Shown: one piece after another, positions 1 to 8,236 of the stretch
How positions within the stretch are numbered: position 1 is the first letter of the stretch
Layout: each line of letters begins with the position of its first letter
Source of the DNA: Fidelibacterota bacterium UBA7301
GTDB lineage: Bacteria > Fidelibacterota > Marinisomatia > Marinisomatales > TCS55
Assembly (NCBI GenBank): GCA_002471845.1
Contig: DKQT01000009.1
Location: forward strand, 1 to 57,623
Reading direction: 5' to 3'
DNA length: 57,623 bases
The notes under the pieces: generated by a model
Databases searched by the model: none
Seen by the model: only the letters and a program-made list of their open reading frames with translations
What the model was told of the DNA's origin: nothing
Made by a program: the position numbers and the translations under genes

Positions 1-7
1 TGACTAA

Positions 8-1774
8 ATGAAGATATCAGAAAAAATAGCAAATTATAAAGCTCAAGGTAAAACGTTTTACAGTTTTGAGTTTTTTCCACCAAAAACAGATTTTGGGCTG
101 GATAACCTATATAATAGGATTGATAGGATGGCATCCTTTCAACCAGCCTATATCGATATTACCTGGGGCGCAGGAGGGTCCACCGCTGATAAAACTCTGG
201 AAATAAGTAAAACAATTAATAAATATTTTGGATTGGAAGTTATGATGCATCTTACCTGTACAAATATGCAAGTGTCATCAATCAAAAAGGTACTTATAGA
301 AGCGGAAAAAAATGGTCTATCCAATATATTAGCTCTAAGAGGAGATCCTCCAGAAGGATCCTTTACTTGGGATCAGCATGAAGATGGATTTCGCCATGGC
401 GTAGATCTTGTCCGATATATTAGAAAAGAGTTTGGGGACCACTTTTGCTTAGGTGTTGGCGGTTACCCAGATGGCCATCAAGAGCAAAGCGATCTCGATA
501 CTGATATATCTTTTCTAAAGGAAAAAGTGGATGCAGGATCGGACGTTGTAGTGACACAACTATTTTATGATGTGGATAAATTTCTTTTCTTTAGAGATAA
601 ATGTATTAAAGCAGGTATAAAAGTACCAATAATCCCCGGGATCATGCCTATACACAACTATGCCAGGTTTATAAAATTTACTCAATTTTGTCAGGTTAGT
701 ATTCCTGACTCAGTCACTGAGCAATTGGAACTTATAAAGTATGATGATTCCAGTGTGATTAATTATGGCATTGATCAGGCGACGGCAATGTGTCAAAAAC
801 TAATTGAAAATGGTGTGCCTGGTTTACATTTTTATACACTGAATCTGGAACATTCTGTTTCAGCAATATTAAAGTCGCTTGGTTTTGTTTCATCCCAAAG
901 TACCCTTAAGGAATTGCCGTGGCGGCAATCAACATCAGATGATAGGAAAACAAGTGAAGATGTACGCCCAATATATTGGAGTAATAGACCTGTGAGCTAT
1001 TTAACACGCACAGAAATCTGGGATGATTTTCCTAATGGTCGATGGGGTGATATAGAAAGTCCAACTTTTGGTGAACTTAACCAGTATCATGCTATTAGAG
1101 CAGGTTCAAAGAGTGACAAAATTAAAGCCAAAAGAAAAAGGATGTGGGGAGAGCCGAAATCTATCAAAGATATAACTGATGTTTTTGTGTCATTTTGTAA
1201 AGCGAAGATAAATAGTTTACCATGGTGTGAAATACCACTGGCACTAGAGAGTAAACTAATTTCTGAAGATTTGCTTAAACTCAATGAGATGGGATATTTT
1301 ACTATAAACTCTCAGCCTAAAATAAATGGCCTACCATCAGAAGATGCTGAAGTTGGCTGGGGTGGGCCAGGTGGAAGAATTTATCAAAAAGCTTATCTGG
1401 AGTTTTTTACATCAAAGGATAAATTAGATAAGTTGCTAAAAAGCATAGGTTCAAAAGAAAATATTTCCTATCAAGCCACTAACATTCGTGGTGATTTAAT
1501 TACAAATTTACCAGAAAAAAATGTAACTGCCGTGACGTGGGGTGTTTTCCCTGATAAGGAAATAATGCAACCTACCATTGTAGATACGCGATCATTTTTA
1601 ATCTGGAAAGATGAAGCATTCAGCTTATGGATGAATGATTGGGCTTCAATATACGAAGCGAAATCTGAATCATATGAACTTATAAAAGAAATATATGACA
1701 CCTATTATTTAGTTAATATTGTTGATAATGATTTTGTTGATGGTGATATGCTAAAACAAATTCTTAAATCATGA
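8..1774 (+). CDS. metF: Methylenetetrahydrofolate reductase, eukaryote-type two-domain
   Basis: Reduces 5,10-methylene-THF to 5-methyl-THF with FAD, feeding methionine synthesis. Residues 1-290 form the catalytic TIM barrel: FEFFPPKT near residue 20 holds the catalytic Glu and ALRGDPP near residue 110 the flavin-binding Asp. Unlike usual bacterial MetF (about 300 aa), the protein continues from about residue 317 (RPIYWSNRP) to 580 with a second domain that reads like the SAM-binding regulatory domain of human and yeast MTHFR: FPNGRWG, TINSQPKINGLPS, QKAYLEFFTS, AVTWGVFP, QPTIVD, FLIWKDEAF and YYLVNIVDNDF. Total length, 588 aa, is close to yeast Met13 (about 600). The human N-terminal Ser-rich extension is absent. 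Start: ATG immediately after a TAA at positions 5-7; the upstream gene is outside the window. The stop overlaps tilS (ATGA). The gene looks more AT-rich than genes further downstream. Confidence 0.95.
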   Translation: MKISEKIANYKAQGKTFYSFEFFPPKTDFGLDNLYNRIDRMASFQPAYIDITWGAGGSTADKTLEISKTINKYFGLEVMMHLTCTNMQVSSIKKVLIEAEKNGLSNILALRGDPPEGSFTWDQHEDGFRHGVDLVRYIRKEFGDHFCLGVGGYPDGHQEQSDLDTDISFLKEKVDAGSDVVVTQLFYDVDKFLFFRDKCIKAGIKVPIIPGIMPIHNYARFIKFTQFCQVSIPDSVTEQLELIKYDDSSVINYGIDQATAMCQKLIENGVPGLHFYTLNLEHSVSAILKSLGFVSSQSTLKELPWRQSTSDDRKTSEDVRPIYWSNRPVSYLTRTEIWDDFPNGRWGDIESPTFGELNQYHAIRAGSKSDKIKAKRKRMWGEPKSIKDITDVFVSFCKAKINSLPWCEIPLALESKLISEDLLKLNEMGYFTINSQPKINGLPSEDAEVGWGGPGGRIYQKAYLEFFTSKDKLDKLLKSIGSKENISYQATNIRGDLITNLPEKNVTAVTWGVFPDKEIMQPTIVDTRSFLIWKDEAFSLWMNDWASIYEAKSESYELIKEIYDTYYLVNIVDNDFVDGDMLKQILKS

Positions 1775-3099
1775 AATATTCTAAATTAAACCAGTTTGAA
1801 AAATCACTAGTTGGACATTTATGCTCCCAGAGCCTTATTAAATCCGATCAGCGAGTAATAATTGCAGTTTCTGGCGGAAAGGATTCTATGGTTTTGCTGC
1901 ATTCCATGGATAAATCTGCCCAGAGGTTAAACATTGCAATTGATGCCGTACATGTGAATCATCATCTACGAGACGATTCCTATGAAGATCAAGCATTAGT
2001 AGAGAAAACTTGTACGAAACTCAAAATTAATCTAATAATTGATCATTTGGATCCGGCTACCAAGTTAAAGGGTGAAAGTTTAGAGATGTGGGCAAGAACA
2101 CACAGGTATCGATCACTGGAACGCATCCGTAAAGAAATTAATGCAGATTGGATTTTTACTGCTCACCACGGCAATGATCAAATTGAAACAATTCTCATGC
2201 ACTTGGATGACGGCTGCGGTATTGAAGGGCTGCGGGGAATTCCATATCAGAATGGGATCATCATTCGGCCACTTTTAAAATTCAGTCGGAATGATATTGA
2301 AACGTATGTCCAACGCCATGGTTTGGATTATAGGGAAGATGCATCCAATACCGATACATCCATTCGTCGGAATTATGTCCGCCATAACGTAGTGAAACCT
2401 TGGGAAGATCAATCATCGGGTCTGGTAAAGCGGTTTAACACCTTAGCTGAAAAAGCCACAAAAGCAGTCCAGCGCATGAATGTACTTATCGCTTCTATCG
2501 AAGAGAAAATTAAAGCGGAAAACGGACGTGTTTTCATCAAGGATGAAATTGTTAAGGATTTCTCATTCAGCCAATTGGCGCGCCTGATCAAACACATGAT
2601 GGGTGAGGCGGAAACAGCTTGGCGGGCCCATAAATGGACGTCCTTGTCCCAGTGGCTGGAATCCGCCGAAACGGGGTGCAAATTCAAAATCAATGATAAA
2701 TGGGCTATTTTGAGAGACCGGGATCAATGGGTCATGCAGAATAAGACCTTGGGTTCCGATGGGTTCAGTTTATGCTTAAACGCGGTAAATCATCCTAAGA
2801 TCTCCACCGATCCATGGACAGAGATCATTGATGGCGGGGCCATCCATGGAAAAGATATCATCCTGCGAAAATGGGAAACGGGCGACCGGTTTCAGCCCCT
2901 GGGAATGGCCGGGCGTAAAAAAGTAAGTGACCTGCTCATTGATGAAAAAGTAGATCGGTTCTCCAAAGAAGACCAAATGGTGGTCACTGCTGATGGAGAA
3001 ATCATCTGGGTCTGCGGACGGCGAATCAGCGATAATGTGAAGGTCAGTGAAAAAACCACTGATTTTATGGAACTTTCATTGGTGCGTGAATTAGGATAG
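1771..3099 (+). CDS. tilS: tRNA(Ile)-lysidine synthetase TilS
   Basis: Converts the wobble cytidine of the tRNA-Ile CAU anticodon to lysidine with ATP and lysine, so that it reads AUA. The N-terminal PP-loop ATPase is visible as VSGGKDS at about residues 32-38, followed by HVNHHLRDDS and TAHHGNDQIET, both typical of TilS. A substrate-binding middle and a C-terminal domain (ILRKWETGDRFQPLGMAGRKKVSDLLIDEKV) complete a standard 442-residue protein. It overlaps the MTHFR stop by 4 nt and sits 2 nt upstream of hpt, the widespread tilS-hpt-ftsH order. The first few hundred bases look AT-rich like MTHFR; the rest is GC-richer. Confidence 0.96.
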   Translation: MKYSKLNQFEKSLVGHLCSQSLIKSDQRVIIAVSGGKDSMVLLHSMDKSAQRLNIAIDAVHVNHHLRDDSYEDQALVEKTCTKLKINLIIDHLDPATKLKGESLEMWARTHRYRSLERIRKEINADWIFTAHHGNDQIETILMHLDDGCGIEGLRGIPYQNGIIIRPLLKFSRNDIETYVQRHGLDYREDASNTDTSIRRNYVRHNVVKPWEDQSSGLVKRFNTLAEKATKAVQRMNVLIASIEEKIKAENGRVFIKDEIVKDFSFSQLARLIKHMMGEAETAWRAHKWTSLSQWLESAETGCKFKINDKWAILRDRDQWVMQNKTLGSDGFSLCLNAVNHPKISTDPWTEIIDGGAIHGKDIILRKWETGDRFQPLGMAGRKKVSDLLIDEKVDRFSKEDQMVVTADGEIIWVCGRRISDNVKVSEKTTDFMELSLVRELG

Positions 3100-3101
3100 C
3101 C

Positions 3102-3641
3102 ATGGCAGAACCCAGAGAGAATTTAAACGAACTCATATCCGAAGCAGCTGTTAATAAACGTGTTAAGGAGATTGCGGCGGACATATCCCAAAAATATAAT
3201 GATGAAACGCCAATCCTGATTGGCATTTTGAATGGCAGTTTCATATTCTGTGCTGACCTGATGCGGGCCATGGATATTGATTGCGAGATTGATTTCATAA
3301 AAGTATCCAGTTATACCGGTACAGAATCCAAGGGGACGGTGCGTCTGCGGAAGGACATTTCCGCTGATATTACAAATCGCCACGTGATTATTGTAGAAGA
3401 TATCATTGATTCGGGACTGACGATAAAATTTATCCGCGACCGCATGCAGGAAGCAGGGCCGAAATCCGTCGCAATTGTAACCTTACTGCTGAAACCGGAC
3501 ATTGCTAAACTAGATTTTGACATTGAATGGGTAGGGTTTGAAATTCCACCCGATTTCGTCGTAGGATACGGCTTGGATTATGACCAAAAATTAAGGAATT
3601 TAAAGGGGGTTTACTGCCTCGAAGCATTGGAGAGTGAGTAA
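3102..3641 (+). CDS. hpt: Hypoxanthine phosphoribosyltransferase
   Basis: Purine salvage enzyme making IMP (and usually GMP) from hypoxanthine or guanine and PRPP. The 179-residue protein carries the PRPP-binding loop VIIVEDIIDSGLT (about residues 94-106), the flexible-loop region FIKVSSYTGTESKG and the C-terminal WVGFEIPPDFVVGYGLDY block that defines the HPRT family. Starts at ATG after a 2-nt gap from tilS; its stop overlaps the GTG start of ftsH by 8 nt, consistent with one operon. Confidence 0.96.
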   Translation: MAEPRENLNELISEAAVNKRVKEIAADISQKYNDETPILIGILNGSFIFCADLMRAMDIDCEIDFIKVSSYTGTESKGTVRLRKDISADITNRHVIIVEDIIDSGLTIKFIRDRMQEAGPKSVAIVTLLLKPDIAKLDFDIEWVGFEIPPDFVVGYGLDYDQKLRNLKGVYCLEALESE

Positions 3642-5679
3642 CGTGAATTCTAAGAAGCAAAATAAACAAAAACAAAACGGGTTAAAGGGGCAGAACAAAT
3701 CGCCCCGGAATTCGAATAAAAATCAAAAGGAGAGCGACCAGTTCCAATGGAAACGGGCCGGGAAGACCAGCCTGGTTTGGGTTCTGATTATTATTTCCGC
3801 TGTCTTTTTGTCCAATTTATTTACCGGTAAAAGTGCCGATGAAATAGAAATTCAATATTCAGAATACCGAACTTTCTTAACGGAAGGCTTGATTACCAAA
3901 GCGCGAATCATGGATGAAGTGTTTCATGGGGAATTATCAGAAACACAGTCGGTTCTCAATGCCGCCGGCATTTCTCAAGAAGTGGTAAAGTTCCGCCTCA
4001 AGCTGCCTTTCATTGATCGTGAAGTCATGACCGAATGGGACCAGTATAAAGTGAATTATACATTCAAACAGAAATCCATCGACTGGACAGGCTATTTTCT
4101 GAACATCCTCCCATGGATCGCCATTCTTGCTTTCTGGATTTTTCTCATGCGGCGTATGCAGGGCGGCGGAGGCATGAAGTCTATCTTCAATTTTGGCAAA
4201 AGCAAAGCCAAGGTGTGGACTTCCGACATGCCTAAAGTTACGTTTAACGATGTAGCGGGCTGTGTGGAAGCTAAAGAAGAATTGAAGGAAGTCGTGGACT
4301 TCCTGAAAAAACCGAAGCGTTATCAGAAACTGGGGGCAAAAATTCCTCGCGGTGTCCTTTTAGTTGGTCCTCCGGGGACAGGAAAAACACTCTTGGCCCG
4401 GGCCATTGCCGGGGAAGCCAACGTTGCTTTCTTCAACTTAAGTGGGGCGGACTTTGTTGAAATGTTCGTCGGTGTAGGTGCTTCCCGCGTGAGAGACTTA
4501 TTTGAGCAGGGAAAGAAAAACCAGCCCTGCATTATTTTTATTGATGAGTTGGATGCTGTTGGGCGAATGCGCGGCGCAGGACTTGGTGGAGGCCACGATG
4601 AACGGGAGCAAACGCTAAATGCACTCCTGGTTGAGATGGATGGGTTTGAAGCCAACGAGGATATAATTCTTATGGCAGCCACCAACCGCCCCGATGTTTT
4701 GGACTCAGCCTTACTCCGTCCCGGCCGGTTTGACCGCCAGGTGGTGGTGGATGTGCCAGACCTGAATGGACGCTTGGGCATTTTGAAAGTGCATACCAAA
4801 AAGATCGTCATGAACAAGAAAAAGGTGGACTTGAACGCCATCGCCAAGGGTACGCCGGGCATGGTGGGGGCTGACCTGGAAAATATCGTTAATGAAGCGG
4901 CCCTCTTGGCGGCGCGGAAGAAAAAGCGCTCCGTTGATATGACCGACTTCGAAGAAGCGAAAGATAAGGTAATGATGGGCGTCCAGCGGAAAAGTGTAGT
5001 TTTGTCTGAAGAAGAAAAGAAAACCACCGCTTACCACGAAGCAGGCCATACGCTGGTGGCAGCGCGGACGAAAGGGGCCGATCCTGTTCATAAAGTGACC
5101 ATCATACCCCGTGGCCGTGCTTTAGGCGTGACCATGCAATTGCCGATTGATGAAAAACACGGTTATTCCCGGAAATATATTGAAGGCCGGATGGCTATTC
5201 TAATGGGTGGGCGCGCTGCAGAAGAATTGATATTTAATGAACTGACTACCGGCGCCGGGAACGATATTGAACAGGCCACCCAAATCGCAAGGAAAATGGT
5301 CTGTGAATGGGGCATGAGCGATGTGCTGGGCCCCATGACCTTCGGTAAAAAGAATGAAGAAATTTTCTTGGGGCGGGAGATCCAGAGCCACCGGGATTAT
5401 TCAGAAGTGACGGCGCGGATGATTGATGAAGAAGTGGTACGCATAGTTCGGAAGGCCCAAGCTACGGCACGGGATGTTTTGAAAGGAAATATGACCCAGC
5501 TTCATAACCTGTCTAAAGCGCTCTTAGAGCATGAGACGATTGACGGTGATGAAGTATTGGCCGTTATGGAAGGGAAGCAGATCAGGCGTTCTAAAAACGG
5601 ATCCGCAAAAAAATCGCGAAAGAGACGGCCTAGGAAAAAACCTCCGCAACAAAAATCGGAGAAAAACAAAAATAATTAA
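3634..5679 (+). CDS. ftsH: ATP-dependent zinc metalloprotease FtsH
   Basis: Membrane-anchored AAA+ protease that degrades misfolded membrane proteins and regulatory proteins. Two membrane helices near residues 44-64 and 151-171 flank a periplasmic segment. The AAA domain has Walker A GPPGTGKT (residues 245-252), Walker B IIFIDELDAV and the second region of homology ATNRPDVLDSALLRPGRFDR. The zinc site is HEAGH (residues 468-472), with the third ligand in TGAGNDIEQAT. Both N- and C-terminal tails are unusually rich in Lys/Arg/Asn/Gln. The start is GTG at 3634, overlapping the end of hpt; a second GTG lies three codons later. A Rho-independent terminator follows directly. Confidence 0.97.
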   Translation: MSNVNSKKQNKQKQNGLKGQNKSPRNSNKNQKESDQFQWKRAGKTSLVWVLIIISAVFLSNLFTGKSADEIEIQYSEYRTFLTEGLITKARIMDEVFHGELSETQSVLNAAGISQEVVKFRLKLPFIDREVMTEWDQYKVNYTFKQKSIDWTGYFLNILPWIAILAFWIFLMRRMQGGGGMKSIFNFGKSKAKVWTSDMPKVTFNDVAGCVEAKEELKEVVDFLKKPKRYQKLGAKIPRGVLLVGPPGTGKTLLARAIAGEANVAFFNLSGADFVEMFVGVGASRVRDLFEQGKKNQPCIIFIDELDAVGRMRGAGLGGGHDEREQTLNALLVEMDGFEANEDIILMAATNRPDVLDSALLRPGRFDRQVVVDVPDLNGRLGILKVHTKKIVMNKKKVDLNAIAKGTPGMVGADLENIVNEAALLAARKKKRSVDMTDFEEAKDKVMMGVQRKSVVLSEEEKKTTAYHEAGHTLVAARTKGADPVHKVTIIPRGRALGVTMQLPIDEKHGYSRKYIEGRMAILMGGRAAEELIFNELTTGAGNDIEQATQIARKMVCEWGMSDVLGPMTFGKKNEEIFLGREIQSHRDYSEVTARMIDEEVVRIVRKAQATARDVLKGNMTQLHNLSKALLEHETIDGDEVLAVMEGKQIRRSKNGSAKKSRKRRPRKKPPQQKSEKNKNN

Positions 5680-5682
5680 ATG

Positions 5683-5712
5683 AAAAACGCCCCAATTTTT
5701 GGGGCGTTTTTT
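5683..5712 (+). terminator. Rho-independent terminator after ftsH
   Basis: An 11-bp stem (AAAAACGCCCC, 5683-5693, with GGGGCGTTTTT, 5701-5711), 7-nt loop and terminal U-run begin 4 nt after the ftsH stop. Read-through would be needed for folP unless it has its own promoter. The hairpin contains the upstream ATG that could otherwise be taken as the folP start. Confidence 0.9.
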
Positions 5713-5721
5713 CATATTTTA

Positions 5722-6558
5722 ATGAATATCACCCAATTCAATTCCTGGCTTGAGGCCCCGTTCCAAACCCTGATCATGGGCATCCTCAATGTAACGCCGG
5801 ATTCCTTCAGTGATGGGGGCCAATTTGCTGATCCGAAATTGGCGGCGGACCATGCCATCCAAATGATGGCCGATGGTGCGGATATGATCGACATCGGTGG
5901 TGAAAGTACCCGTCCCGGCGCTGAGCCCGTGACCTTAGAAGAAGAATTGAACCGTACCATTCCTGTAATTGAAGCGATCCGTAAAGAATCGAATTGTCTT
6001 ATTTCTATCGATACTTACAAATCAGCCGTGGCCAAAGCCGCATTGGACGCGGGAGCGAATATAGTCAATGATATCTCCGGATTGACATTCGATGAAGGGA
6101 TGGCCCTTTTGGTGGCGGAGCGAATAGCCCCTGTCATTTTGATGCACATTAAGGGCACACCACGGGATATGCAGAAAGATCCTCATTATGATGATCTGAT
6201 GGGGGAGGTAATCGATTTTTTCAAGGAGCAGTTGGCAGTGGCGCAGGAGGCAGGGGTGGAAGGTGAAAAAATCATCCTCGACCCGGGAATCGGCTTTGGA
6301 AAACGGTTAGAAGATAATTTTGAAATCATCCGTGAATTGGGGCAAATTTGCGCCATGGGATATCCTGTTTTATTGGGTCCGTCGCGTAAATCCTTTATCG
6401 GGATGACGCTTGACCTTCCCGTTGAAGAACGGCTGGAAGGCACCTTGGCGTCTATAACCGCCGGTGTTTTGAATGGGGCAAAGATCGTCCGCGTCCATGA
6501 TGTAAAAGAAACGCGTAGGGCCGTCACAATCACTGAGAAAATTATGGGCATCAACTAG
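5722..6558 (+). CDS. folP: Dihydropteroate synthase
   Basis: Condenses 6-hydroxymethyl-dihydropterin pyrophosphate with p-aminobenzoate to dihydropteroate, the sulfonamide target in folate synthesis. Signature blocks: MGILNVTPDSFSDGG near the N-terminus, DIGGESTRPGA, ISIDTYKSAVA, IVNDISG, LDPGIGFGK and LLGPSRKSFIG. An in-frame ATG exists at 5680, but it and the next codons lie in the ftsH terminator stem. ATG 5722 (MNITQFNSWLEA...) gives the normal length, 278 aa. The stop abuts the cdaA start with no gap. Confidence 0.95.
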   Translation: MNITQFNSWLEAPFQTLIMGILNVTPDSFSDGGQFADPKLAADHAIQMMADGADMIDIGGESTRPGAEPVTLEEELNRTIPVIEAIRKESNCLISIDTYKSAVAKAALDAGANIVNDISGLTFDEGMALLVAERIAPVILMHIKGTPRDMQKDPHYDDLMGEVIDFFKEQLAVAQEAGVEGEKIILDPGIGFGKRLEDNFEIIRELGQICAMGYPVLLGPSRKSFIGMTLDLPVEERLEGTLASITAGVLNGAKIVRVHDVKETRRAVTITEKIMGIN

Positions 6559-7335
6559 ATGGTCCTGTTTCAAATCGGATTTCTCACCGTCACTTTTATT
6601 GACGTAATCGACCTCCTGTTGGTCAGTTGGCTGTTCTACAAAGTCTATATGTATTTCAAGGGCACCCGCGCCGGCCAAATGCTGGCAGGATTAATCATCC
6701 TCATGGTGGCCTCATTTTTATTCAATGCCTTCGGTTTCAGCGCCTCCAGTTGGCTGGTGAACCAGTTCCAGACGGTTTGGGTGGTGGCCTTCGTGATTTT
6801 ATTTCAGCCCGAATTGCGCCGATTGTTAATCTATGTTGGGCAAACACGATTCTTCCAGCGGATATTCCGTGTGGGTACATCCAGGACCATCGTCTCTATC
6901 GTGGAAGCGGCCTCCCAACTGAGAGAGCGGCACTGGGGCGGATTGATTGTCATCCAGCGGGAAACGGGGTTGCGCACTTATAAAGAGCAAGGGACTCAAC
7001 TCAAAGCGGAGGTGACGGCCCCATTGCTGGTTTCAATTTTTAATCCATCTTCGCCTTTGCACGATGGAGCGGTGATCATCCAAAATGAGATTATTGATGC
7101 GGCAGCCTGTATTTTACCCTTGACGGAAAGTACTATGATCGACCCGGAGATGGGTACGCGCCACCGCGCCGCTTTGGGAATTTCAGAAGAAACCGATGCT
7201 ATCGTTGTGTTGATTTCGGAAGAAAAAGCACGGATCTCTGTGGCAGAGGATGGACGCTTCGCCCATATTGATATGGATGATATTGCTCTGCGTAAATATT
7301 TGAACGACAGGATGTTTATCGCTTCCGGAGATTAA
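6559..7335 (+). CDS. cdaA: Diadenylate cyclase CdaA (DacA)
   Basis: Makes the second messenger c-di-AMP from two ATP. The N-terminus has three hydrophobic helices (about residues 12-30, 36-60 and 66-85) and is followed by a DisA_N/DAC domain with the catalytic DGA (D169-G170-A171 in LHDGAVII) and RHR (R201-H202-R203 in GTRHRAALG) motifs. At 258 aa it is a typical CdaA. It begins directly after the folP stop; a folP-cdaA pairing occurs in other phyla. No ybbR/cdaR or glmM partner is visible downstream, so regulation of its activity is not apparent here. Confidence 0.94.
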   Translation: MVLFQIGFLTVTFIDVIDLLLVSWLFYKVYMYFKGTRAGQMLAGLIILMVASFLFNAFGFSASSWLVNQFQTVWVVAFVILFQPELRRLLIYVGQTRFFQRIFRVGTSRTIVSIVEAASQLRERHWGGLIVIQRETGLRTYKEQGTQLKAEVTAPLLVSIFNPSSPLHDGAVIIQNEIIDAAACILPLTESTMIDPEMGTRHRAALGISEETDAIVVLISEEKARISVAEDGRFAHIDMDDIALRKYLNDRMFIASGD

Positions 7336-7347
7336 GCACTATCAAAT

Positions 7348-7419
7348 GGATTGCAACGATGAGTTTACAAATCGTTGCGGATAAATTCGTTAGAAATGAT
7401 TCGCGCTGCCTATCATTTC
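7348..7419. repeat. Double palindromic intergenic element, copy 1
   Basis: Two perfect 8-bp inverted repeats fill the gap before the ZIP gene: GCAACGAT (7353-7360) with ATCGTTGC (7371-7378), spacer 10; and GAAATGAT (7393-7400) with ATCATTTC (7412-7419), spacer 11. The second pair, with the same arms and the same 11-nt spacer, recurs at 51713-51739. The first pair plus its GGATT flank recurs in reverse orientation at 51774-51805. It could be an operator array for the metal transporter or a dispersed repeat; the second copy in opposite orientation favours a repeat. Confidence 0.7.
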
Positions 7420-7427
7420 AATCCTGA

Positions 7428-8192
7428 ATGGTGGTTAAAATAACAATGACTGTACTCAAATACACAATTCTCAGCGTACTCCTGGTGAGCCTTGTCTCAC
7501 TGGTGGGACTTGTGACCCTCTCCATATCCCGTAAACTTTTGGACCGCATCATGACTTATTTGGTGAGTTTCGCAACGGGCAGCTTATTCGGCGGTGCATT
7601 GATTCACTTATTGCCAGAAGCCTATGCATCTTCAACCAAACCGATAGTCGTTTCTCTGTGGGCCATTGGTGGTCTGGCCACCTTTTTTGTCATGGAGAAG
7701 TTCTTCCGCTGGCGCCATTGCCACCACCCCACGACGGATGAGCATGTCCATCCCGTGGTCCCCATGAATATCTTCGGCGACGCCATGCATAATTTCATTG
7801 ACGGCGTTCTTATCGCAATAAGCTATTCAGCCAGCATTCCTTTGGGGATTGCCACCACCATGGCGGTGCTCTTCCATGAAATTCCCCAGGAGATCAGTGA
7901 TTATTCCATCCTGATCAACGGCGGACTGTCGGTGAAGAAGGCCCTAATGGTGAATTTTATGAGTGCATCATTGGCCCTAGTAGGTGCTCTTATTGCTCTC
8001 CAAATGGGGAAAAGTATAACAGGATTCACGGAAGCGCTGGTTCCCATTACTGCAGGTGGATTCCTTTATATTGCCGGTTCGGACCTCATACCGGAACTCC
8101 ATCACAATACGGATGCGAAAAAGTCCTTTATCCAATTATTGATGCTCATTTTAGGCGTGGCGGTCATGACCACTTTGGCCCTGAAATTCTGA
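7428..8192 (+). CDS. ZIP-family metal transporter
   Basis: Predicted inner-membrane divalent metal (probably zinc) importer. About eight hydrophobic helices; the metal-binding ZIP helices are visible as HNFIDGVLIAIS (residues 121-132, His and Asp) and HEIPQEISDY (residues 150 onward, His-Glu-Glu). A His-rich cytoplasmic loop (RHCHHPTTDEHVHP) lies around residue 100, as is common in the family. Start could be ATG 7428 or the in-frame ATG 7446; the latter begins at the first hydrophobic helix. Two palindromes lie just upstream. ZIP proteins differ in metal preference and the sequence alone does not fix it. Confidence 0.88.
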   Translation: MVVKITMTVLKYTILSVLLVSLVSLVGLVTLSISRKLLDRIMTYLVSFATGSLFGGALIHLLPEAYASSTKPIVVSLWAIGGLATFFVMEKFFRWRHCHHPTTDEHVHPVVPMNIFGDAMHNFIDGVLIAISYSASIPLGIATTMAVLFHEIPQEISDYSILINGGLSVKKALMVNFMSASLALVGALIALQMGKSITGFTEALVPITAGGFLYIAGSDLIPELHHNTDAKKSFIQLLMLILGVAVMTTLALKF

Positions 8193-8236
8193 ATATTTTC
8201 ATCTATCTCCATTAAAATGAAATTGTAATTTCTCCT

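Noticed and set aside
4323..5027. 234-residue minus-strand open frame opposite ftsH
   Set aside because: Antisense shadow of a strongly conserved AAA domain; composition is Ser/Arg/Pro-rich without any recognisable domain.
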